In this document: positions 43,761 to 53,559 of the stretch, piece by piece | How positions within the stretch are numbered: position 1 is the stretch's first letter | Layout of the letters: each line of letters opens with the position of its first letter | Source of the DNA: Isoetes taiwanensis | Lineage: Eukaryota; Streptophyta; Lycopodiopsida; Isoetales; Isoetaceae | Direction: 5' to 3' | DNA: 64,000 bases | Assembly (NCBI GenBank): GCA_021234155.1 | Contig: JAJEKV010000142.1 | Span: 1,032,001 to 1,096,000 of the forward strand | Program-made: the position numbers and the translations under genes | Notes under the pieces: model-generated | The model's input: only the letters and a program-made list of their open reading frames with translations | What the model was told of the DNA's origin: nothing | Database searches by the model: none

Positions 43761-44118
43761 TCAGGAGCTAATGCTTTCAATAATACTGCCATTTGATCTT
43801 CTACTGACACTACTGCCTTCAACCTTGCTATTCCAACACTCAGTCACATCAAACACTTGCTGCTTCAATGCCAACTCACTACTCTTTCCCTTGCTGCCAA
43901 ATGCTTCCACTAAGGTATCCCAGTTATATTTGGAGCCTTTTGTCCACAAGGTGAACGTAGCCTTCTGCCAAACCAATCGTGGTTATGGCTTCTCTATCTC
44001 TGATCTCCCACTCTTGAAGTTTAGAGGCATCTACCGGTTTTGCTTCTGGGCCATCAACTATGCTACAAGTTCCGTCTCTCATTAAAATTAATTGAAGCTT
44101 TACCGACCGTACCAACAA
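43761..44118 (-). pseudogene. Copia-type gag (UBN2-like) fragment
   Basis: Minus-strand frames read MRDGTCSIVDGPEAKP, EWEIRDREAITTIGLA and GYVHLVD. After a frame change they read YNWDTLVEAFGSKGKSSELA, ALKQQVFDV and EGSSVSRR. This is the layout of Ty1/Copia Gag (UBN2 / gag_2 type): W-x-x-x-D-x-x-A, then W-D-x-L-x-x-x-F-x-S-K, then L-x-x-x-x-x-x-L-x-x-G-x-S-V. No zinc knuckle, protease or integrase follows, and no LTR was found adjacent. Decayed remnant. Confidence 0.65.
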
Positions 44119-44890
44119 CCTAAAACCGAAATTGTTGGGCCAAATGGAATGGGCATGGAAATGCAGAGAACACCAAACAGACCGAGCATGAGATAGAACC
44201 CGAAGAAAACTTCGTTAGAAAATATGACTGACAGAAAGAGAACCCATAAGGTAGAAAATGCCAAATAAAACACATACTTACAAAATTTGATTAGCCATGG
44301 AAAGCTTTGTTCCAGAGGCCTCCACCACCAAGCATGACCATGGCAGTGCAAGCCGATTAAGCAGTCGGCCATGTCCCTGCAAGAAACCTAGCAAAGCAGT
44401 CAACAGAGAGACTAAAATCCTTTATTAAAACGACCCTCCCTTGCTCGAAATAAACCAATCCCTCCCGACCAGCGTTCACGCCCTGGCCATATCAAGGCAT
44501 AAAACAGGAGGCATGCCAAACCCACAAGCCTACAAACAAAAAATCGCCTGAATCTACAAATTCCATGATCACACTCCTGCTCCACTAGCAATCCCGCCAA
44601 AATACCACAGACAACCGATCAAGAAAGAATTTAGACACAAGGGGTGGGCCCGGACGGGCTTGAGCACGAAGACTGGCAGACCACATCCCCACCCTCCGCC
44701 AAGCTCATATGGAATCCACGCCGTCTAAACGTCTTGAGGGGTCCCTCAAATCCCAAAAGTCCACAACCGTCGACAAGGGATATGCTACAAAATTCTTAAA
44801 TCTCGGCCATCTATGCGTCTTGCCCCATACTCCCCAAGGGTTGCCCTACGGGCAACCCAAAAACATCCCACTCCATCACATGCCGGCGAT
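44119..44890. other. no gene recognised
   Basis: GC-richer at 44640-44890. A perfect hairpin GGGTTGCCC-TAC-GGGCAACCC lies at 44836-44856. No coding motif. Confidence 0.4.
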
Positions 44891-45046
44891 GTAGACGGAA
44901 TACCGATCTTACGAGCTCGATATTCCTTCTACACCGCGGGCCCATGTTAAAGGATACCTCTGGGTTCAACTCCCAGAAACATATAGCGCCGGCTTCGCCG
45001 GCGCCAAATTCTTGTCTAACTAATCTAACTAAATATAAGATTACTA
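44891..45046 (+). mobile_element. SINE-like structured repeat, copy 1
   Basis: A 42-base hairpin (GTAGA/TCTAC, GGAATA/TATTCC, CGA/TCG) is followed by ACACC, about 24 bases, and a tRNA T-arm-like CTGGG-TTCAACT-CCCAG. That arm matches the pol III B-box form GGTTCAANTCC. Then come a GC hairpin GCGCCGGC-TTC-GCCGGCGC and AAATTCTTGT plus a TAA-rich tail. Copy 2 at 47321 shares all parts in order. Left limit uncertain. Confidence 0.5.
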
Positions 45047-45059
45047 GAAAATTTTTTTT

Positions 45060-46560
45060 TTTGGAATTACTGATGTTTTTTGGAAAGGTTTTTCCGGGTG
45101 TGTTTTCCGGCGATGCCATCGACCTTAGCAATTAGCAAGGGAGCGGTGGGTTTAGGGAAGGGGAGCTTGGAGCGGATGGAATCAGTGGGAGGAGGAGCGG
45201 CAGGTAAGAGGGGTGTGAAAAGAAAGGGCTTTCTTGCAGATTTGGCGAAGATGGTTTTTTTCCCGGGCTAGGCGGAGAAGGGAAGGATTTGCTATTGAAG
45301 AGCTATGTGGGAGAGGAAGAGGGAAAGGATTGGAGCGGAATTGAAGATGTATGGGAAATAAGAGTGATGTGTGGGGGCTCAAGGAGCAAAAACTCTTCGG
45401 CTATTCAAGAATTCCTTTATGCCGTGCAAATTTTTTTTTTTTTTGAAGAGTTCGCTGATTCAAAGAGGTCCAATCTAGAATTTAACTTCCTAGGGCACAT
45501 TTGGCTGGCACCGGAAGACTAAGCTCATAGTGTGATGGTATAAACTTCTGAGAAGGGCGAATGATTTGACAGATTTTAATTTAGAGCTAGGATGGTTTTA
45601 ATTTGGGGCTAGGATGGCCGGAAATTATCAGAATAGCTTGCACATATTAAGTTTCCTTGCTTGAAGGCTATCCCTGACTAGACAGTGCGTGAAAAATTTG
45701 TTGAAAAATGTATCTGTGCACTGGTTAAGGTTACTAGAAGGGATTCACAGAAAGGATGAATTACTAAGGAGATCGTGACCTTAAGACAAATAGGCTCTTC
45801 TGCCAATTCCTTAGCAAGAGCTATACCGACTGCCATGCATCTTCAAATTGCATGTAAACCAACCCATTGACCCAATCGAACTGATTCTTCAGTCTGAAGC
45901 CTATATGCTCTACTCCGTATCGCTCTACCCAGTTACAGACAGAAATACTTACTCTTTGTAGATTGTATGGAGATAGGCAAAAGGGCAAACAACATAACTA
46001 GAATCAGGCGAAACTGAGAGAGGACACCAGACAAACTTCTGAATTTCTGTAGCCGAATCCGTCGCTCTTTCATCAGAATTTTGTAGCCCAGCCGAACGAA
46101 TTTTGCAGTGCTATTTGTGGATTCCTAGACCCAGTTCGTGGGCCTCTTAGGATAATTATTCGGTGGGATTGAGTTTACTAATCTATTAATGTTATGCTCT
46201 GCCGCGGGCTTGAGCAACGGATTTGATCAGGACAGCCTGCAGGCATTTGGCAACATCCTGCAAATATCGTCATGACCTTTTGCGAGTTTGTCTCGAAAAA
46301 TTGGGGTAACCCATGTGTCTCATTATGGGCGGGGGCACATCGGACACCGTTTTCCCAATACATACAAGTTTTCACAAATCACGAACAGCCGGTTTGCGGT
46401 TCCGTCAAACAAAATGATCTATTATACCTTTTCATCCGCTGTCACAAATATATGCATACTGAGCATAAAGAAAATTCAGGGTTGAAGCAATGCAGGTTAG
46501 CAAATAGTTTGACTAACAAAGCAGACGTTTCTTGCACATAAATGTTGAGTTGCATCGGTT
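45060..46560. other. unresolved region, unassigned open frames
   Basis: Plus-strand frames at 45080-45270 (contains GKRGVKRKGFLADLAKMVFF) and 45289-45522 (contains GEEEGKDWSGIEDVW) could be one frameshifted coding piece. I recognise no family. The stretch from 45540 to 46560 shows nothing. Confidence 0.3.
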
Positions 46561-46563
46561 TGA

Positions 46564-47000
46564 CTAATAATGAGCAACCAGTTCTTGCTTCTTCCGATGT
46601 CTCGAAGAGGCAATAGAAACGATACCGGATGTCTTTGATGGTTGCATTCTTTGCAAAGCAGCATGAAATGGATCATAAATGAGCAGCGCATCTATTTCGG
46701 CATCAGCAAGATCCATTGCTAACTGGCCTCCACAACATCTAGCACTGAGCTCAATGGGTGCCATTGCAAGGACCATACCCAGATCAGGGGCCTAGAACAG
46801 ATAAAGTGCTATTATGTCACATGCCATTAGTTATTTGAAAAACAAGAATAACAAGGGCTTACAATAAGGCTCCGGAAATTCCAATCTGCCAATCTCATTG
46901 AATATATGCTAAGAGAGCCGCTTGGGTGTCTATCACTATCTCGAAACACTTGAGAAGGCAATGGCTTTTCTAGAAACGTTCCTTTCAATAGAAAAACTAC
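46564..47000 (-). pseudogene. two-exon gene fragment of unknown function
   Basis: On the minus strand an exon at 46863-47000 follows an acceptor (ATACGGATGCAG) and encodes 46 residues ending RLADWNFRSLI. A 71-bp intron follows (46792-46862, GTAAGCC...TTCTAG). The next exon, 46791 down to a TAG at 46564, continues in phase 0 with APDLGMVLAMAPIELS, ARCCGGQLAMDLADAEIDAL and LIYDPFHAALQRM. The clean GT-AG intron, the unbroken phase and the Ala/Leu-rich helical sequence point to a real protein-coding gene. I cannot name the family, and no upstream exon was found. It may be the 3' end of a longer gene or a fragment. Confidence 0.5.
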
Positions 47001-47009
47001 CTGCATCCG

Positions 47010-47320
47010 TATTACATTCCGTATTACATATTGGATCATGAGTCTTCTAAAATATTTTAACATTAAATATTAGACCTCTTTATGTAATGCCTTTTACATG
47101 CTCTGCTGTGAAAGTAGCACAACCATTGCATTTTTCCATTTTTGACATATCTAGAGCAGAAATTTGAAAACTTTATGCCTAGCATTATTTTTAGATTTTT
47201 TTGCACGGTTTCCAACGGATGTTGTTGCTACTGAAACGGAGCTTTGGTTCGCAAGTTATGACGTAAATTGAAAGATGTCTTTATTTCATGGAGTCTGCAT
47301 TTTGATTGGAGGCCGATAAT
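47010..47320. other. no gene recognised
   Basis: Upstream flank of the exon above on its strand. An intron continuing toward unseen 5' exons is possible. Confidence 0.35.
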
Positions 47321-47495
47321 ATAGGCGGAGCACCGATGACTTATGCCATCTATGCTCCTCCTACACCATGGGCAACGCAACAATGGCTATATCTGGGTTC
47401 AATTCCCAGAGCTGCGGAAAAAAAAAAAAAAAAAAAAAAAAAACGGTCTCTTGGCTCCGCCGGCGCGCTAAATTCTTGTATAATATATAATAAGT
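47321..47495 (+). mobile_element. SINE-like structured repeat, copy 2
   Basis: Same order as copy 1: hairpin ATAGG/CCTAC, GGAGCA/TGCTCC, CGATG/CATC; then ACACC; then T-arm-like CTGGG-TTCAATT-CCCAG; an inserted run of about 24 A; a GCCGGCGC remnant; and AAATTCTTGT with a TAA-rich tail. The stems differ from copy 1 mostly by paired changes. The poly(A) run is placed between the T-arm and the GC hairpin. Confidence 0.5.
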
Positions 47496-47654
47496 AAGAA
47501 ACAAAATTAGCGTAATAGTAAAAATAGTTTTAAGATATAATCTTTTTAAAAGGGCATACTTAGATATCTTGGTGCAAAATCTGAGATATCGGAACAGAAG
47601 GAGAGCTGCCGGAGCAGAACATTTCTTTGCAAAACAAATATTCGATCCTGCACT

Positions 47655-48455
47655 ATGAGAATAAAGATTGTTCGGGAGGCGAAGGATTTGAGTTTTACGA
47701 GCTGCGGCCATGCCCAAGAAGATGAGATCTTACAGCGGCAAATCTGTAAGTCTGTGAATCTTGTGCAATTTAGTCCTGATTACTTTTCCGGCACTTTAAA
47801 TCTCCATAGCCTGCAAATCAAGAAAGATAATGCCTTTGATCTTGAAAGAGCGGGAACCGTAAGAGAAAATTTAGGATTATGCCATAGCCGATTTTGTGAT
47901 GGCCCTAATTTAGAAGATTTAAGCAGAGCATTTGTCAAGTCAAGGAGCGGAAATTGTTTATATCAGATCGGATCGGAGAAATTGAAATGCCTAAAGGGAT
48001 CTTTAAGTAGCTTGAGCAGGGCAGATGAAATCAGAAAGCCTTCTTCCATTTTAGGCAACAAAACAGAGGAATTTTCTTGGCTAAATGTTGATCCGCAAAT
48101 GGAAATCTGTTATCCTTCCAGATTTATGAATGCAAAACGTATTCTTGAGACTGGATTAGATTCCTTGCATTGGTACAAAGAGGCGGGAAAAAAAGTTGAA
48201 TGCGAGGATTTGACAGATGATTCTGGTTTAAATTTACTGGCAGAGGTAGCATTGGGTTTGATTTGGCAAGAAATGATGGAAGGGAAGAGGTCTTTGGTGC
48301 AAAAAATGAGGCCAAATTCATCTACAAACGGCATTGGCTGTGAGGAAAAAGGATCTGCCAAGGTTTCTGTATGTTCTAAACGTGTCAGAACACCAGTTTT
48401 GCCTCCAAAACTTCAGGATTCAGTTTTGTGTCCTTGGAAAAGGAAGAAAATTTGA
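47655..48455 (+). CDS. unidentified 266-codon ORF
   Basis: An ATG start and 266 uninterrupted codons in a region where open frames are otherwise short. The protein is Ser/Leu/Lys-rich with scattered Cys. Near residues 185-200 it has DDSGLNLLAEVALGLIWQEM, a helical block. It ends with SKRVRTPVLPPKLQDSVLCP and WKRKK, a basic tail that could serve as a nuclear signal. I do not recognise a domain. A tail of the form R-V-L-P-x-x-x-x-D-S-V-x-x-P-W-K seems familiar from plant nuclear proteins, but I cannot name one. It may be the last exon of a larger gene or a single-exon gene. It begins 160 bp after the SINE-like copy. Confidence 0.45.
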   Translation: MRIKIVREAKDLSFTSCGHAQEDEILQRQICKSVNLVQFSPDYFSGTLNLHSLQIKKDNAFDLERAGTVRENLGLCHSRFCDGPNLEDLSRAFVKSRSGNCLYQIGSEKLKCLKGSLSSLSRADEIRKPSSILGNKTEEFSWLNVDPQMEICYPSRFMNAKRILETGLDSLHWYKEAGKKVECEDLTDDSGLNLLAEVALGLIWQEMMEGKRSLVQKMRPNSSTNGIGCEEKGSAKVSVCSKRVRTPVLPPKLQDSVLCPWKRKKI

Positions 48456-49600
48456 ATTTCCGGATCTAAAAAGGCGATTCGATCCAACATGTATAAAGAC
48501 ATTTTGAAGCTTTTCAAAAAGGAAAAACGTTGTGCTTCAATTATTGAGACAAAATAATGCTGGCCAGCGTCCTAGGTATTATAATTCGTCTAGAATATGC
48601 ACACCTTTAATATACATGAACTGCATGCTCAAGAGATGATATGTAGAAAATGATAATTCTTTTTCTTAGGTTCTGCTTCATTCATCATTCTTTGGATAAA
48701 CTCAAAACCTTGATGGCCTCCATCTACATACATGAATAAATATGGAATAAATGAGGATGAATGCCGAATGTCATAACTTAATAACAATCATCTTATGTCT
48801 TGTGTGTCGCATGTCTATAGTTGTGATACCTATCAAGCCATCATCTATTTGCAATACCTATCAAGCCATCATCTATTTGCAAAATTATAACTTCCCTGCA
48901 TGCTTATGAAATATCTACAAGTTTAGGTAAACATCCTTACCATATGATACTTCCGAAATACAGATTCTGAACAATCTCTACCTGAGCATGTCCATGTGCG
49001 ATATAAGATGCATAAATGTGCCATAGGTCCAAAACCACATAACTTCTCAAGCAACTCAATGACCTTCTACAACAACCCACGGAGTCTGCCCAAACATATT
49101 AGCATATGAAAATGCCTTTAATTTTGCTTCAATTATGAAAATGCCCCTGTATTTTTTTAAATTATGGAAATACCCTTGTGGCAACAAATACAACGCATAT
49201 TTTGGAGGATTTTGGCGCGCATTCTAGTTTAGCCCAATTCTTGTTGCTCAGCCACAGCACATGCATCTTCTCTCCAAAATCGTCCTTCTTAATTAGAATT
49301 TGATGTCGGTGTCCATTGAATGAAAGCTTTGGAATTGGAAGGAAACAAAAGCTTTGGAATTGGAAGAAAATAGTAGCTTCAGTATTGGAAAGGAATTAGT
49401 TGTTATATCGCAATTCAAACTAGAGGCATTTAGAATCGTGAAGAATCATGGATAAACCTCTTGGCACTCTTTTTAGTTATCTCTTCTACACTAAAAGCAT
49501 AGTTAGCTTAGACAAATTTGCTTTATGTTGCAGGAATTTTCTCATTTTTTGCAATTAGCATGGAATTGGTTGACAATTATTTGATACCTTGCTAGATTTT
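48456..49600. other. no gene recognised; dispersed repeat family A at 49105-49185
   Basis: A phrase of 26 bp (ACCTATCAAGCCATCATCTATTTGC-like) is doubled at about 48827-48880. At 49105-49185, AATTATGAAAATGCCCCTGT and TTAAATTATGGAAATACCC relate to the element at 15948. TTTGGAATTGGAAG is repeated near 49330-49370. Confidence 0.45.
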
Positions 49601-50450
49601 AAGAATGCGGTGCAATCACATGTCATTGTAAATCATACTAAGTTCAAGTGATCAAACCTGATACAAGTAGATACAGACTAAAGTGTAGAGATGAGGAATG
49701 TACAGGGCATTTATTTGCTCCTGTAATTGCTGGCGAGCAAAGATGCGAGATTCGTGCAATAGGTGAGCATGCTTGTACTGGTGTTCAAGAATTGAGCAAC
49801 AAAGAAGCCTTTCTAGTAGGTTGGCAAGGAAGTACTATGACAAGTACAGGGAGCAACCACATTACAAGCCATATGATAGATTATCTAAGAAGGGAAGATG
49901 GTGTCATGGTAACTTATGTAGTGGTTTACTATAACTCTGTTAATCGACATGTCCTTAATCAACTGGGCAAAACTATCTAGACGTTTATGAGTAATCGCTT
50001 CTACCCATTTATGTCGGTATCTCGAGAACGCCCCACAAGCAAATTCAAGGATTGAATACTCGAGCGTTCAACCATGAGTCCGTTACAAGAAGGATTGAAT
50101 ACTCGAGCATTGAACCATGAGCTCGTTATAAGAACTACGCTTGTTCTCATGCATCCAAGACTATGATTTAACAAGTATACCACTGACTGAGTGGTTACCA
50201 AAGTTACCTATTTAAACATATAGGCAGAAACACGGGGCAAAACCATCTAGACATTTATGACTAGTCGCTTTTGTCCATTTATGTCGGTGTCTCCAGAATG
50301 CCCCACAAGCACATTCAAGGATCGAATACTGGAGCGGTCAACCATGGGCCCATTACACTTACAATGCAAAAGAAATGGCTATGGACATAATCAGTGGGGA
50401 TTACAAAAAAGGGTATAGAAAACTATATGTCTGGTGTCAGAAATTGCTGA
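49600..50450 (+). pseudogene. Mutator-like transposase, N-terminal DNA-binding region
   Basis: The text runs LDFKNAVQSHVIVNHTKFK, then one base out of frame VIKPDTSRYRLKCRDEECTG and CEIRAIGEHACTG. This is the C-x4-C ... H-x-C (DBD_Tnp_Mut) domain of plant MULE transposases. ITSHMIDYLRREDGV follows. After about 400 bp of repeated sequence, NAKEMAMDIISGDYKKGY and LYVWCQKLLK appear, corresponding to the A-K-x-x-A-x-x-x-I-x-G-D-x-x-x-x-Y segment before the catalytic core. No DDE core was found. The frame breaks mark it as dead. Confidence 0.65.
49985..50365. repeat. direct repeat of about 110 bp inside the MULE fragment
   Basis: Two copies (about 49990-50095 and 50255-50350) share CATTTATGTCGGTRTCTC, GCCCCACAAGC and TTCAAGGAT-GAATACT. 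A shorter third piece (GAATACTCGAGC) lies between them. Confidence 0.65.
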
Positions 50451-51740
50451 AGATTGATGTGCAAGGGTTGTAGATTGATGTGCAAGGAATTGGCGCAAGA
50501 GTTGTAGAAACTCAATTGCAGATTGATGTATTCTGACTATAAATTGAGTTGTAGAATTGTTGAATTATTATAAACTCTCCAGATTATGGCATTTAGATTT
50601 TAGTTGTTCAAATGAGGTCATTGAATTGTTATTCCCGTGTAATTTAAGAATGGAAGTACTATTACGTTGCTTAATTACAAGCAGAAATATGTGTTCTTGA
50701 TTTGTTTCAGAAAGCCCTTTGCTTGATTCAAAATTAATTCTCCTGGTACGTTACGGGAGATGTTGCATTTTTGGTTCGAGAAAAAAAATAGAAAAAAATC
50801 AAAAAGCCATTCACAATACCATAACACACCATAGCAATAAATTTTGATTTTTTTTTTCCAATATCATGGCTATGGCAGAAGCCCTTGGCGTCATACTTTA
50901 TGGCATGGCAGAAGCCCTTACCCTGAGAGAGTGCTATCCTTCGGCCAAAAAATGCCCACACATGATGCTTGAATAAACTTGAATCCCTTAAAGAAGCACC
51001 TTTGATTCCCTTGCAGCGGTGGTGCCTATTATATTGTTTTTATTTACAAAATGTGGCAGAGTACTCCGGACTCAGAATACTCCGGACTCAGAATGTGCAT
51101 TCATTTCTTTCGAATTTGGCAGGGCTTCCAGCCTACTATATCTGTAAGAACAACTAGCCCTACATGTTTTTGCAGTTCCATTTAAATATGATTGTCCCTA
51201 TGGATCATCACCGAGCATTGCCACATCATTCTTCATTTCTGCAGAAAAATATATGCCCTAGTTTCACATGGACGGAATCAGCATCAAAGCGGCCTATGGT
51301 AGCATGTATAGGGGAATGGAGGTTGGGACTCCATTCCCAGTTTTGCAGGTGGGGTCCTGCGACCGGCGTTAGCTGGGAGCGGGTCACCTGCAAAACCGGG
51401 AATGGAGGACCAACCTCCATTCCTCTACAAAATAGAAATTGGGAAGTCGTCCAGGATCTTGGGCAGGGATTTTGGAGCAGAGTCCAGCATGAACAGAGGG
51501 ATTTGAGAAAAAAAACGGAGGGATTTCAGCAAGATCTGAGAAGAAAATGGAGGGATTTCAGCAGGATTTACAAGTTTTAGAGGGATTTCTGAGCAAAGTT
51601 TTGGCTAAGAGTTTCCTGAGTAGAGTTCCGGCTCAGTTTCTACCATGTTCCTTCCACCTGCTCTCTTCCATGTTCCATGTGAAGGACTGAAGCATTAAAA
51701 ATAAACGATTTAGTTACCTTCACAGACTCCCTGCCGGATT
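50450..51740. other. no gene recognised
   Basis: Contains two versions of a GGGAATGGAGGTTGG / CCAACCTCCATTCC inverted pair at about 51310-51425, and short repeats of GAGGGATTTCAGCA near 51490-51590. Confidence 0.4.
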
Positions 51741-51778
51741 AGGCAAAGCAAGCTTGCAAATCGTTGCGAAAATGGCAC

Positions 51779-51912
51779 TAGGAACAGAACACCTGCCGGA
51801 ACATCTTGCAAAGAGCTCAAAGAGCTGGCCGAAAAATCTTGAAAAGAGCTCAAAGGGCAAAGAACACCTGCCGGAACATCTTGAAAAGAGCTCAAAGAGC
51901 TCAAAGAACTCT
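51779..51912. repeat. tandem repeat, CACCTGCCGGAACATCTTG units
   Basis: AACACCTGCCGGAACATCTT and AAGAGCTCAAAGAGCT phrases alternate. Two long units and several short ones. Confidence 0.7.
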
Positions 51913-51953
51913 AAAAAATTGCGGCGGCCACGAAACCCTAAGCTCGAAGAACC

Positions 51954-52337
51954 CTAGAAAAGAAAACCTACGCTGCCGGTTGCTCGGAATGGGTCGAGCC
52001 AACTTCCATTCCGCGCTGTAGGGGTATGCCACGTGTCACCACCATAATACACGCCAGCAAAATCCGATGACCCAATTTCTATTTTGTCATCAGGATCGTC
52101 TTTCCCAATCCCCAACTTAAACCCTGTTATGCTGGTAGGAGCTCCATGTGCACCGCCATACACTAGTGGGGACCCAGAGCTTGAAACGAAACTATGGTGG
52201 CCAGAGCGTGGGCAACAAGAACTTGGGCTGCTGCCGGAACTGGGTTTCTGGCTGCCTGAGCCAGAGCTTGGAGTTGCATGTCCTCCTTTGCCTCCATAGT
52301 AGCTGAACTGAGGCAATACACAATATGAATGCAACAC
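51954..52337 (-). other. Gly/Ser-rich open frame, unidentified
   Basis: An open frame of 127 codons with YYGGKGGHATPSSGSGSQKP and DDKIEIGSSDFAGVYYGG. The composition suggests a Gly-rich protein fragment, but no family is clear and it overlaps repeat-like sequence. Confidence 0.25.
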
Positions 52338-52339
52338 AC

Positions 52340-53260
52340 AGTATTAATGCTTCAAAAATGCAATCGCTTCTTTGGATCAATCCCACTGCTTCCTTCGCTT
52401 TTGTAGGTCGATCGAAGCTTCTCCATCTATGCTTCAACTCTACCCTCACCCTTTCACGATGGCTCAAACTTGCTTGATCTTCCTACCAAAATTTGCATTC
52501 AAGTCCCACCAACCATGCCTTAAAAAATAAAAAATAAAAAAAATTGCATTGGCCATGCTCTCTTAGTATCAGTTCGCGCTTTTTCAATGAAAAGGGATTT
52601 CATTCTAACCCTCTGATCAATCTTATCCAACCTCATCTTAGCCATTGAATTTCATTTGAATTTTCTCCTGGCTTCCCTTAGTTTTAAAAACCAAGCCCTA
52701 AAAATCTATTTTTTCATTAAACCTTTTTTTTCCCAACAAAAATCCCAATTAAATTTTTTGTGAAAAGCATTTGCCACTGGGTTATGGGAGATCTTGTTTT
52801 TTTGGTTGGGAAAAAAAATTAAAATTCAGAAAACACCATGAACAAACATATTAAACCATTAAATATAACATATCTCCCATAACACACCAAAACAAAAATT
52901 TTCAATTTTTTTTTTTCCCTTGCATACAAAATGCGGCCATGCTTCAGTTTGAATCTAATACAAAGTTGTAGACAGAATTTAGAAGGAAGAGTTTAAGAGC
53001 TCTTAACATAATCTCTAATTATTGAATGAAATAGGTATAGAAGCACAATTTACCAACCGAAGGTTTTGCACGGATCTGTGCATCTGCAGTAAGGGAGATC
53101 TGTAAAGGAGAAGCCATGTGCAGATGACATAGCTGAATCTAGCTTAACAAGCAATTGTAACAATGTATTGAAGAATTCTAGCAGATTTCACGAAGAAGGA
53201 GAGCATTTAGAAGCCTTGTTTCATCCTTGCATTGAAAATGACGAGCAAAAGAAAATACAT
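52340..53260. other. no gene recognised
   Basis: AT-rich; nothing supported on either strand. Confidence 0.4.
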
Positions 53261-53268
53261 TATCTGTT

Positions 53269-53550
53269 ATTTCCTTCTCTGCTCCAAAGGTTGGAAATGA
53301 AGCCTTTAAGAAAAGATGCGAGGATTTGCCTTTAAGAAAGATGCAAGGATCTGCAAGTGAAGATACTGAGAATAGTTAACGAGAAAGACTTAGTGTCCAA
53401 AATGCCAGGGTTTCTGTTCAATGACAGGACGTATTCGCATGTGGGCATGGAGCTTGAACTGAGCTCTGATATCTCGCCCTTTCTGGAGCCTGTTTCAAAC
53501 CAAATCCTCTATCATAATTTGGAAGCTCATTTGCATTTGCTTGAGGGGTT
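53269..53550 (+). pseudogene. class-3 lipase / phospholipase A1 (DAD1-like) fragment
   Basis: In successive frames the text reads FSAPKVGNEAFKKRCEDL, then LRIVNEKDLVSKMPGF, then YSHVGMELEL, SPFLEP and HNLEAHLHLLEGL. This order is the C-terminal half of plant class-I phospholipase A1 (DAD1/DONGLE type) within the lipase_3 fold: F-x-x-P-R-V-G-N, V-L-R-I-V-N-x-x-D-x-V-x-K-x-P-G, and H-N-L-E-A-Y-L-H-L. The first piece is followed by a duplication of about 35 bp that repeats the KKRCEDL-coding part with a one-base deletion. The family segment between the PGF and YSHVG motifs is shortened. The catalytic GHSLG serine region is not present. A dead fragment of a galactolipid/phospholipid lipase gene. 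Confidence 0.75.
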
Positions 53551-53559
53551 AAGCATTTG

